Shown piece by piece: positions 46,033 to 53,761 of a DNA stretch of 64,000 bases. The stretch lies in assembly GCF_937912035.1 (NCBI RefSeq), contig NZ_CALDPF010000016.1, forward strand, positions 1 to 64,000, read 5' to 3'. Made by a program: the position numbers and the translations under genes. The notes under the pieces were generated by a model. The model was not told where the DNA came from. It did not search any database and was given only the letters and a program-made list of their open reading frames with translations. This DNA comes from an uncultured Bacteroides sp. Lineage in GTDB: Bacteria > Bacteroidota > Bacteroidia > Bacteroidales > Bacteroidaceae. Every line of letters begins with the position of its first letter. The stretch's first letter is position 1.

Positions 46033-46347
46033 ATGAGAACATTTAATCATGTCGGAATTGTAACCGACACAATTCCTACCGGAGCGGTCTATAATGAAGG
46101 GTTGAGCGTTTGGCTTACAGACTTTTCAAAAAGCCCGAATAAAATCGAGTTTCTTAAGTTCGAACCCGGTAGTTGTATGCCGGAGCTAGTTCAGAAACAG
46201 GGACATATCGCATATACAGTATCTTCTCTTGAGGAAGAGCTTAAAGGTAAGAAAGTGATTTTCGGTCCTGCTGTCTGCGATGAACACCTTACGATAGCTT
46301 TTATCGAAGAAGAAGGTATATCAATTGAACTGATGGAAATAAAATGA
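46033..46347 (+). CDS. Small VOC/glyoxalase-like protein
   Basis: 104 residues. FNHVGIVTDTIPTGAVYNEGLSVWLTD opens like a VOC (glyoxalase/bleomycin-resistance) domain, and QGHIAYTVSSLEEELKGKKVIFGP with a C-terminal IAFIEEEGISIELMEIK completes a single betaalphabetabetabeta half. It lacks the second half of a full VOC protein and might dimerise. It starts 15 bases after ccsBA and 48 before dhaK. Such proteins often bind or isomerise small 2-oxo or enediol compounds. Function unknown here. Confidence 0.65.
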   Translation: MRTFNHVGIVTDTIPTGAVYNEGLSVWLTDFSKSPNKIEFLKFEPGSCMPELVQKQGHIAYTVSSLEEELKGKKVIFGPAVCDEHLTIAFIEEEGISIELMEIK

Positions 46348-46395
46348 CATTGACCTATAACCATGTAAAACATTAAAAGAATAGGAGATATTACT

Positions 46396-47403
46396 ATGCA
46401 AACAAAATTTATAAACAATCCGGAGAATATAACAGCCGAACTGCTTGAAGGTTATGTAATGGCGTATCTAGACCAGGTCAGACTGGCAGACGAGAACATT
46501 GTGGTACGCGCCAATCCGAAATCAGAAGATAAGGTGGCCATAGTTACATTAGGAGGTTCTGGTCATGAACCGGCATTAAGTGGTTTCGTAGGTGAAGGAA
46601 TGCTTGACTGTTCTGTAGTAGGCGATATATTTGCGGCTCCAGGTGCGCAACGCCTGTTCAAGGCATTGCAGATTATGAAGCGTGAGGCTGGTATCCTGCT
46701 TGTTGTTCTTAATCATTCAGGGGATGTCATGAGCGCAAATATGGCTTGTCAGCTTGCGGCTCGTTCCGGCATTAAGGTAGCTAAGGTACTTACACACGAC
46801 GACATCAGTGCCGGTATTGGAGCAGATGACACAGACCGTCGCGGACTTGCGGGGTGTGTTCCTCTATATAAGATCTTGGGAGCAGCTTCTGAAGAAGGTA
46901 AATCTTTGGAAGAACTTGTAGAGATAGCAGAAAGATATAACAATAATGTAGCTACACTTGCAGTAGCAATGAAATCATGTTCACATCCTCAGAACGGAGC
47001 TGTCATTACCGATCTTCCTGAAGGAATAATGGAAATAGGAATGGGACAACATGGTGAAGGTGGTGGAGGACAGAAGCCTCTTGTGTCGGCAGATGATACA
47101 GCAGCAGAGATGACTGATCTTCTTTGTAAACAGCTTAAACCTTCTGTCGGAAGCAAGATGATGCTTATTATAAACGGTGTAGGAGCTACAACACATATGG
47201 AGCTGAGCATCGTTTTCCGCAAAGCATATAAGGAACTCGAATCGCGAGGACTGAAAGTGGTTTACGGACGTATTCAGGAACTGCTCACCGTACAGGAACA
47301 GGCAGGTTTCCAGATGATAGTAGCCGTATTGGATGATGACCACATCGAATATCTTAAGAATAGACCGTCTAATGCTCCTTATTGGACTACACTGGGAAAA
47401 TAA
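46396..47403 (+). CDS. dhaK: Dihydroxyacetone kinase-type subunit K
   Basis: 335 residues. It has LGGSGHEPALSGFVGEGMLD (the substrate loop) and the substrate-linking histidine H219 in GMGQHGEGG, next to E. coli DhaK H218. It pairs with the DhaL subunit 11 bases downstream. There is no DhaM gene, so phosphate probably comes from ATP bound by DhaL and not from the PTS. DhaK relatives phosphorylate dihydroxyacetone, erythrulose and other short ketoses; the actual substrate here is unknown. Confidence 0.88.
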   Translation: MQTKFINNPENITAELLEGYVMAYLDQVRLADENIVVRANPKSEDKVAIVTLGGSGHEPALSGFVGEGMLDCSVVGDIFAAPGAQRLFKALQIMKREAGILLVVLNHSGDVMSANMACQLAARSGIKVAKVLTHDDISAGIGADDTDRRGLAGCVPLYKILGAASEEGKSLEELVEIAERYNNNVATLAVAMKSCSHPQNGAVITDLPEGIMEIGMGQHGEGGGGQKPLVSADDTAAEMTDLLCKQLKPSVGSKMMLIINGVGATTHMELSIVFRKAYKELESRGLKVVYGRIQELLTVQEQAGFQMIVAVLDDDHIEYLKNRPSNAPYWTTLGK

Positions 47404-47414
47404 ACATATAGCCT

Positions 47415-48035
47415 ATGAAAGACAAGCTTACCATAGATGATTTCAAGTCAATGCTGGAATGTGCATTGAAGAATATAAAGGAAAGGGAAGATGAATTTTC
47501 ACGCCTCGATGCCGTTATAGGCGACGGTGATCACGGACAGGCAATAGCAGCCGCTATGACAGTAGTAGTGGAAACAGCACGAAAGGGAACAGAATTCAAA
47601 GCCATGCTTAGCGATATGGGTTTTGATGTAATGCTTCAGGTGAGTGGTTCCACAAGTACGCTTCTGGGTGCGTTCTTCCTTGGAATGAGTGATGCAGTGT
47701 CAGGAATTGAACTTGATGCCGAAGGGGTGAAGAAAATGTTTGCTGGAGGACTTGCTAATGTTCAGATGCAGACACAGGCTAAACCAGGTGATAAGACCAT
47801 GATGGACGCATTGGTACCAGCAGTAGATGTAATAACTTCCTGTACATCCTCTGATATTGCTGAAATACTTAAGGCAGGAGCTGACGCATCTCTGGAAGGA
47901 GCAGCGCGGACAATAGAGATGAAAGCCAATTTTGGCCGTGCGCGTAATTATGGCGAACGTTCCATAGGTTTTGCCGATAGCGGAGCCACATCATGGAGCT
48001 GTATGTTTCATTCGTTCAGCGAAGCAGTAAAATAA
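47415..48035 (+). CDS. dhaL: Dihydroxyacetone kinase-type subunit L (nucleotide-binding)
   Basis: 206 residues. The metal-nucleotide site is LDAVIGDGDHGQAI with D32, D37 and D39, equivalent to E. coli DhaL D30/D35/D37. GSTSTLLGAFFLGMS, PGDKTMMDAL and the closing RARNYGERSIGFADSGATS-type segment complete the family pattern. Together with DhaK it makes a two-subunit kinase. It is followed by the class I aldolase after 40 bases. Confidence 0.9.
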   Translation: MKDKLTIDDFKSMLECALKNIKEREDEFSRLDAVIGDGDHGQAIAAAMTVVVETARKGTEFKAMLSDMGFDVMLQVSGSTSTLLGAFFLGMSDAVSGIELDAEGVKKMFAGGLANVQMQTQAKPGDKTMMDALVPAVDVITSCTSSDIAEILKAGADASLEGAARTIEMKANFGRARNYGERSIGFADSGATSWSCMFHSFSEAVK

Positions 48036-48075
48036 GGGACAATATTATATAATTACAAACTAAAAACTAAGAATT

Positions 48076-48948
48076 ATGGCAGATATGGATGGCTTCAGAG
48101 AAGCCGCAAATTTCGGAATAGGGGAAAAAAACAACGTACAGGATTTTCATGTAAAAGGAGCTTCATCACTCGGTTGGGGAATGAAAGACAGACTTTCACG
48201 TATATTCAATCCAAAGACAGGACGTACAGTAATGTTGGCTTTCGACCACGGCTTTATTATGGGACCAACCTCAGGTCTTGAAAGGATAGACCTCAGTATT
48301 GTTCCATTGATAGAATATGCCGATTGCCTGATGTGTACACGTGGAATACTGCGTACTTCAGTTCCACCAGTGTTCAACAAACCGATATGTTTACGTTCAG
48401 ATGCTGGTTCGACAATCCTCACAGAATTAAACCGTAATGTACTTATAGATGTAGAAGATGCGATACGCGTCAATGCATCTGCAATGGCAGTAATGTTCTC
48501 TGCAGGTGATGGTGAACAGGAAGCTGTTACTGCTTCTAATTTGGCTAAGATTGCAGATTTGGGTTACCGATATGGTATACCGGTAATGGGAGTTACTGCA
48601 GTAGGCAAACAGATGGCACGCGATGCCCGTTATTTTGCATTGGCATCACGCGTATGTGCTGAAAATGGTGCATCAATTGTTAAAACATATTATTGTGAAG
48701 GCTTTGAGAAGATAGCTGCATCATGTCCTGTACCGGTAGTTATAGCCGGCGGTAAGAAACTTCCTGAGAAAGAGGCACTTGAATTATGTTATAAGGCTGT
48801 AAATGATGGGGCAGCCGGTGTTGATATGGGACGTAATGTCTTCCAAAGCGACGCTCCGGCAGCTATGATTCAGGCCGTACATGCTGTTGTTCATGATGGT
48901 TTTACTCCTGAACAAGCATTTGAACTTTATGAAGATTTGAAAAAGTAA
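48076..48948 (+). CDS. DhnA/LsrF-type class I aldolase
   Basis: 290 residues. LAFDHGFIMGPTSGLERID and SIVKTYYCEGFEKI match the DhnA/LsrF/FbaB family. The Schiff-base lysine is K203, the same number as in E. coli LsrF. The late segment VVIAGGKKLPEKEAL and GAAGVDMGRNVFQ forms the phosphate site. Members include LsrF (autoinducer-2 catabolism), fructose-bisphosphate aldolase, and the ADH synthase/GriI enzymes that build C7 precursors of aromatic rings. Being beside a ketose kinase and a DAHP-synthase-like gene, either cleavage of a phosphoketose or C-C bond formation is possible. Confidence 0.85.
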   Translation: MADMDGFREAANFGIGEKNNVQDFHVKGASSLGWGMKDRLSRIFNPKTGRTVMLAFDHGFIMGPTSGLERIDLSIVPLIEYADCLMCTRGILRTSVPPVFNKPICLRSDAGSTILTELNRNVLIDVEDAIRVNASAMAVMFSAGDGEQEAVTASNLAKIADLGYRYGIPVMGVTAVGKQMARDARYFALASRVCAENGASIVKTYYCEGFEKIAASCPVPVVIAGGKKLPEKEALELCYKAVNDGAAGVDMGRNVFQSDAPAAMIQAVHAVVHDGFTPEQAFELYEDLKK

Positions 48949-48966
48949 TTATTATTTTATAAGAAC

Positions 48967-49001
48967 TCCTGCCATGCTCCGGTATGGCGGGATGTTGTTT
49001 T
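48967..49001 (+). terminator. Hairpin between the aldolase and DAHP-synthase-like genes
   Basis: TCCTGCCAT (48967-48975) pairs with ATGGCGGGA (48984-48992), followed by TGTTGTTTT. An in-frame ATG at 48984 falls in the stem, which argues for the later start (49017) of the next gene. Confidence 0.55.
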
Positions 49002-49016
49002 AAGTCTGTAACTGTT

Positions 49017-49760
49017 ATGAAAGAAACTTTTGATATAATAGCGGGGCCATGTAGTGCAGAATCAGAAAGGCAACTTTATGATACAGCATCAGGCTTAAAC
49101 GGAATAGGTATAAGAACCATGCGTGTAGGACTTTGGAAGCCACGGTCCAGGTATGGTAGTTTCGAAGGACTTGGTGAACTTGCTCTTCCATGGCTTAAGA
49201 ATATCCGCCATGATTTTGGAATGGAAGTCATGACAGAAGTGGCATTACCTTCTCATATTGAGGTTGCCTTAAAATATGGTATAGATAAGTTATGGATAGG
49301 TGCACGTACCACAGTCAATCCTTTTATGATTACAGAGCTTGCAGAAGCCTTGCGTGGTGTAGAAATTCCTGTTTTTATAAAGAATCCTGTTTGTCCGGAT
49401 GTAGAGTTATGGAAAGGAGCCGTAGAAAGAATCATGAAATATGGATTGAGTGATGTACGGCTCATTCATCGCGGTTTCTGTCTTCAGGACAATACACCAT
49501 ACCGCAACACACCGTTATGGAACATCTGTTCTGAAGTCCGTAAAGAATTCGGACACATCCCTTTGTATTGCGACCCTAGTCATATTTCCGGCAGACGTGA
49601 CCTTATAGAAGGTATATGTGTCGATGCATTAAAATATGACATTCAGGGATTTTTCATAGAGAGTCACTGCAATCCAGATGCTGCACTATCCGATTCCGGA
49701 CAGCAACTTACACCATTGCAACTTAAAGACTTGCTTGACAAATTACTTGATAGTATTTAA
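49017..49760 (+). CDS. DAHP-synthase-like protein (type I-beta, no chorismate mutase domain)
   Basis: 247 residues from ATG 49017. It has the family motifs IAGPCSAES, GLWKPRSRYGSFEGLG, WIGARTTVNPF, VFIKNPVCPD, LIHRGF, CDPSHISGRRDL and IESHCNPDAALSDSGQQLTP. DAHP synthase joins PEP and erythrose 4-phosphate to start the shikimate pathway. Bacteroidetes usually carry a longer fused DAHP synthase-chorismate mutase; this one is the bare catalytic domain. Placed with a chorismatase-like gene and aldolases, it may supply a dedicated C7 precursor or act on a different aldehyde. Family assignment is strong, reaction uncertain. Confidence 0.82.
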   Translation: MKETFDIIAGPCSAESERQLYDTASGLNGIGIRTMRVGLWKPRSRYGSFEGLGELALPWLKNIRHDFGMEVMTEVALPSHIEVALKYGIDKLWIGARTTVNPFMITELAEALRGVEIPVFIKNPVCPDVELWKGAVERIMKYGLSDVRLIHRGFCLQDNTPYRNTPLWNICSEVRKEFGHIPLYCDPSHISGRRDLIEGICVDALKYDIQGFFIESHCNPDAALSDSGQQLTPLQLKDLLDKLLDSI

Positions 49761-49782
49761 CAACTTATTAATTTTATCAATT

Positions 49783-50592
49783 ATGGTATCAATTTTGAAT
49801 AATCGTCCTACTTTGGCCTATCAGATATCACAAGCCGCAGAAGTGGCAGGATATCTATGGCAAAAAGGCTGGGCAGAGCGTAATGGTGGTAATATAACAC
49901 TTAATATTACCGAGTTTGTGGATGACGACATAATATCGATGTCTCCCCTCACTGAGCCGATATCCATAGGCGCAACATTACCTTATCTTAAGGGATGTTA
50001 TTTCTATTGTAAGGGTACTCAGAAACGTATGCGTGACTTGGCCCGTAATCCCATGGAGAACGGTTCTGTAATCAGGATACTTGACGACTGTAGCCATTAT
50101 GTGATAATAGCCGATCAACCAGTAATGCCTACTTCAGAGGTTCCAGCACATTTGAGCGTGCATAATTATCTTATAAAGAATAATTCTCCTTATAAGGCAT
50201 CGCTTCATACACACCCCATAGAATTGATAGCTATGTCTCACAACAAGAGATTTTTGGAAAAGGATGTCGCTACAAAAGTATTGTGGAGTATGATACCTGA
50301 AACAAAAGCTTTCTGTCCTCGCGGTCTTGGTATTATACCTTACGAGTTGCCTGGCTCTGTAGCGCTTGCTGATGGAACTTTGAGTAAACTTGACGATTAT
50401 GATGTAGTTCTTTGGGAGAAACATGGGGCATTTGCCGTAGATGTAGACATAATGTCTGCATTCGATCAGATAGATGTACTGAATAAATCAGCATTGATAT
50501 ATGCGGCAGCCAAGCAAATGGGCTTTGAACCGGATGGAATGACAGAAAATCAGATGAGGGAAATGACAGAAGCCTTTGGCTTGCCAAAATGA
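49783..50592 (+). CDS. rhaD: Class II aldolase, rhamnulose-1-phosphate aldolase (RhaD) type
   Basis: 269 residues from ATG 49783, 22 bases after the previous stop. The zinc ligands are H142 and H144 (LHTHPIE) and H214 (WEKHGAFAV), as in E. coli RhaD H141/H143/H212. SAERNGGNIT-like AERNGGNITLNITEF and PRGLGIIPYELPGS are also RhaD-like. It cleaves a 1-phosphoketose to DHAP and lactaldehyde. No rhamnose isomerase or kinase gene is near, and the fucose locus 20 kb upstream lacks its aldolase, so the enzyme might serve a different sugar. It is the last gene of the long operon. Confidence 0.9.
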   Translation: MVSILNNRPTLAYQISQAAEVAGYLWQKGWAERNGGNITLNITEFVDDDIISMSPLTEPISIGATLPYLKGCYFYCKGTQKRMRDLARNPMENGSVIRILDDCSHYVIIADQPVMPTSEVPAHLSVHNYLIKNNSPYKASLHTHPIELIAMSHNKRFLEKDVATKVLWSMIPETKAFCPRGLGIIPYELPGSVALADGTLSKLDDYDVVLWEKHGAFAVDVDIMSAFDQIDVLNKSALIYAAAKQMGFEPDGMTENQMREMTEAFGLPK

Positions 50593-50763
50593 GAATAATT
50601 GGAATCTGAAAATCCACAAGGAATCAGGAAACTGTCATACAGAAAATACAGGGACAAACGGATTATGGATTGTGCTTATTTTAAAGTAGAAGCTAACTAT
50701 GAAATAACATCAAATGGGGAATAGACTGTTTTTAAAAAACAGTCTGAATGGTTAATTAATTAG

Positions 50764-50804
50764 GCATCAGACGTGTTTGTAAAAATGCGTTTGATGCTTT
50801 TTTT
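50764..50804 (+). terminator. Terminator at the end of the long operon
   Basis: GCATCAGACG (50764-50773) pairs with CGTTTGATGC (50788-50797, one G-T), followed by seven T. A second perfect palindrome (AGACTGTTTTTAAAAAACAGTCT region, about 50723-50745) lies just before it. Confidence 0.82.
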
Positions 50805-50995
50805 GAAGAAAAATGTGTGGAATTTTATTATAAGAAAACTTGAATTTGTATTCATGGAAGGTTATCATTAACTTGTTATATTCCGTAAATAAATATTAAT
50901 AGGTAACTTACATGTTTAATTTATTGTGAAATAATTGATTTTTAATGTATTGTGTGTTAGAAAATTGCTCTCTTATTTATAAGAAGCATTTAAAT

Positions 50996-51010
50996 GTCAT
51001 ATAATATGAC
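50996..51010. repeat. Perfect palindrome in the convergent gap
   Basis: GTCATATAATATGAC is a 15-base palindrome with an A at its centre. Related TGTCAT/CATATG elements recur at 51030-51041 and 51054-51067. The gap 50805-51153 is very AT-rich, lies between convergent genes and has no open frame that I trust. Purpose unknown. Confidence 0.4.
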
Positions 51011-51153
51011 TCTATATCTGTCAATAAAATGTCATATGAAATGATTTCAATTTGTCATTTTCATATGCCATTTTTATTTTAAAAGATATTTATTGAATAT
51101 TTCGAGATATCATGAAAATGTGAAAAAATCATATATTAGTGATTTTTATATAT

Positions 51154-51921
51154 TCAGAATTTTTTCTTATTTTCTTCTGTCTTTACTTTTCTTAATAAGT
51201 CTGATGCAAAAATGAAATTATTCAATCTTTCATTAGTAGCTGTAAACACATCATCTTTTGTTCCAGACCATTCTTTGTGTCCCTGATATATATACAGTAT
51301 ACTGTCGCCTATACCCATTACAGAATTCATATCGTGAGTGTTGATTATGGTTGTCATATTGAACTCTGTAGTAATGTCGTGTATAAGTTCGTCAATCACT
51401 AAAGATGTTTTAGGGTCAAGTCCAGAGTTTGGCTCGTCACAAAACAGATATTGTGGATTTAAAGCTATTGCTCTGGCTATTGCTACTCGCTTTTGCATGC
51501 CTCCACTTATCTCGCCGGGATATTTATTCTGTGCATCCAGAAGGTTTACTCTGTCGAGACAGAATTGGGCACGTTTAACTCGGTCTCGATATGTATCATT
51601 CGAGAACATGTCGAGAGGAAACATGACATTTTCAAGAACGGATAGTGAATCGAATAATGCTGCGCTTTGGAATATCATGCCCATTTCCTTGCGTAGAGTT
51701 TTCTTTTCTGCCTTTCCCATACCGAGAAGATTTCTGTTGTCATAAAGCACTTCACCTTTTTCTGGTGTCAGAAGTCCCACAATACATTTCATTAGAACGG
51801 TTTTTCCGGAGCCGCTCTGACCTATGATTAGGTTGGTCTTTCCGTTTTCGAAAGTGAAATTGATGTCATCAAGGACTGTTCTTCCTTCGAATGACTTACA
51901 TATAGATTTTAACTGTATCAT
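51154..51921 (-). CDS. MlaF-type ABC transporter ATPase (lipid transport)
   Basis: 255 residues. Walker A is GQSGSGKTVL, the signature SGGMQKR and Walker B LFCDEP. The opening QLKSICKSFEGRTVLDDINF and the NTHDMNSVM switch are MlaF-like. It overlaps the permease gene by four bases. Together they make the inner-membrane engine of a phospholipid or sterol-like transport system (Mla/Mce). The MCE-domain partner is not in the window. Confidence 0.88.
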   Translation of the reverse strand: MIQLKSICKSFEGRTVLDDINFTFENGKTNLIIGQSGSGKTVLMKCIVGLLTPEKGEVLYDNRNLLGMGKAEKKTLRKEMGMIFQSAALFDSLSVLENVMFPLDMFSNDTYRDRVKRAQFCLDRVNLLDAQNKYPGEISGGMQKRVAIARAIALNPQYLFCDEPNSGLDPKTSLVIDELIHDITTEFNMTTIINTHDMNSVMGIGDSILYIYQGHKEWSGTKDDVFTATNERLNNFIFASDLLRKVKTEENKKKF

Positions 51922-52661
51922 CCCATTAATAGTTGTGTAAGAATTAAATCTGAGAATAGAATGAGTACGCTGCTTGAAACAACGGCATTTGTACTTGCTT
52001 TACCTACAGATATGGAACCGCCGTCAACTGTATATCCGAAATATGCCGAAACACTCGCTATAATGAATGCAAAGAACAGTGACTTGATAAAGCTGCACCA
52101 GATATACCATTCTATGAAGCAGTATTGAAGACCGTATTCAAGATCGGTTGCGTTCATTATACCTGCAAACCATGCTGTACAGAATGCTCCTATTATTCCT
52201 GCGAATATACTGAATATTACAAGAAATGGAATCATGGTCATAAGTCCAAGAATCTTAGGTAAAATAAGGTATGATGCCGAGTTTATACCCATAATTTCAA
52301 GTGCGTCTATTTGTTGGGTGACTCGCATTGTACCAAGTTCGGATGCAATATTAGAACCGACTTTTCCAGCCAGAATAAGACACATTATGGCTGAAGAAAA
52401 TTCAAGCAACAGGATTTCTCGGGTAGTATATCCTACGACAAATCTCGGCATCCACGGACTTTCTATGTTTAACTTAATCTGAATACATATTACCGCTCCA
52501 ATGAAAAATGAAATCAGGAGTACTATACCAATGGAATTTATTCCAAGTTGATACAATTCGTTTACATATTGTTTGAAATACATCTTTACTCTTTCTGGAC
52601 GGGAAAAGACTCTGCCCATAAGAATTACGTATTTGCCAAGAATACTGATTGGTTTTATCAT
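51918..52661 (-). CDS. MlaE-type ABC transporter permease
   Basis: 247 residues with five or six membrane segments. It has the MlaE pattern RVTQQIDALEIMGINSASYLILPKILG and the N-terminal YQLGINSIGIVLLISFFIGAV. Partner of the ATPase that overlaps its end. Divergent from lptB. Confidence 0.9.
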   Translation of the reverse strand: MIKPISILGKYVILMGRVFSRPERVKMYFKQYVNELYQLGINSIGIVLLISFFIGAVICIQIKLNIESPWMPRFVVGYTTREILLLEFSSAIMCLILAGKVGSNIASELGTMRVTQQIDALEIMGINSASYLILPKILGLMTMIPFLVIFSIFAGIIGAFCTAWFAGIMNATDLEYGLQYCFIEWYIWCSFIKSLFFAFIIASVSAYFGYTVDGGSISVGKASTNAVVSSSVLILFSDLILTQLLMG

Positions 52662-52765
52662 GATGTCAAAAAATAATTTGTTGCAAAAGTACTGTTTTTT
52701 AGCTATTAAATAATAAAAGATAGGAGGATTTTAATGTAAATGACCATATAACCCAAGAATTTTAC

Positions 52766-52773
52766 TACTTTTG
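52766..52773 (+). promoter_or_regulatory. Candidate -7 element for lptB
   Basis: TACTTTTG matches TAnnTTTG. Transcription would begin near 52780, so an in-frame GTG at 52773 cannot be the start. Confidence 0.55.
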
Positions 52774-52790
52774 TGCTCAAAATAAGCTAT

Positions 52791-53621
52791 ATGGAAGAAT
52801 TGAAAGATAAAGAATACGAAGGTAAGTCTGCTAATGCCGGTTTGCAGGCGGATTATAATGAATGTATGGTGCTTCGTACGGAGAATCTTGTCAAGAAATA
52901 TGGTAAAAGAACTGTAGTAAATGATGTGTCAATAAACGTAAGGCAGGGAGAAATTGTCGGTCTATTGGGACCTAATGGGGCAGGAAAGACTACATCGTTC
53001 TATATGACAACAGGACTTATAGTACCAAATGAAGGACATATTTTTTTGAATGATGAAGATATAACATCGTATCCTGTTTATAAACGTGCACAAAAGGGAA
53101 TAGGCTACTTGGCTCAAGAAGCTTCTGTATTTAGGAAAATGAGTGTGGAAGATAATATAGCCTCTGTTCTTGAACTTACTAATAAAAGTCCGGAATATCA
53201 GAAAGATAAACTGGAAAGTCTTATTGCTGAATTCAGATTACAGAAAGTAAGAAAAAATTTAGGCGATCAGCTTTCAGGAGGTGAGCGCAGAAGAACTGAG
53301 ATTGCAAGATGTCTGGCTATCGATCCAAAATTCATAATGCTTGACGAACCGTTTGCTGGTGTTGACCCCATTGCCGTGGAGGACATACAGCATATAGTCT
53401 GGAAATTGAAGGATAAGAATATCGGAATTCTTATTACTGACCATAATGTTCAGGAGACATTGAGTATAACCGACAGAGCATATCTATTGTTTGAAGGAAG
53501 AATCCTTTTCCAGGGTACTCCTGAGGAATTAGCAGAGAATAAAATAGTACGAGAAAAGTACTTAAGTAATAGCTTTGTCTTGAGAAAAAAAGAATTTCAA
53601 GTACAGAATATACGTGAGTGA
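52791..53621 (+). CDS. lptB: LPS export ABC transporter ATPase LptB
   Basis: 276 residues from ATG 52791; ATG 52866 (MVLRTENLVKKYGKRTVVND) is the usual LptB start and would give 251. Walker A GPNGAGKTTS, signature LSGGERRR, Walker B MLDEPFAGVDP, and ITDHNVQETL. It powers extraction of lipopolysaccharide by LptFG. The extra 25 residues may be a real extension or untranslated; the very short leader before 52791 favours the later start. Confidence 0.92.
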   Translation: MEELKDKEYEGKSANAGLQADYNECMVLRTENLVKKYGKRTVVNDVSINVRQGEIVGLLGPNGAGKTTSFYMTTGLIVPNEGHIFLNDEDITSYPVYKRAQKGIGYLAQEASVFRKMSVEDNIASVLELTNKSPEYQKDKLESLIAEFRLQKVRKNLGDQLSGGERRRTEIARCLAIDPKFIMLDEPFAGVDPIAVEDIQHIVWKLKDKNIGILITDHNVQETLSITDRAYLLFEGRILFQGTPEELAENKIVREKYLSNSFVLRKKEFQVQNIRE

Positions 53622-53666
53622 TAGTGTTATATCATATCCGTTTTGAAATTTTTTTTGTCCTGACTT

Positions 53667-53698
53667 TTTGGTAGTTGCAAGATTAAACACTATTTTTG
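53667..53698 (+). promoter_or_regulatory. Promoter of tig
   Basis: TTTG (53667-53670), a 20-bp spacer and TATTTTTG (53691-53698). Full match to the Bacteroidetes consensus. Confidence 0.72.
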
Positions 53699-53761
53699 CA
53701 CACCCCAAAAAGTTTATACTTTTGAAAATAAGAATAATAATTAATATAAAACAATTAAGAA

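Noticed and set aside
48984..49016. Longer N terminus for the DAHP-synthase-like protein
   Set aside because: The upstream ATG is in the stem of a terminator-like hairpin, and the added residues match nothing in the family.
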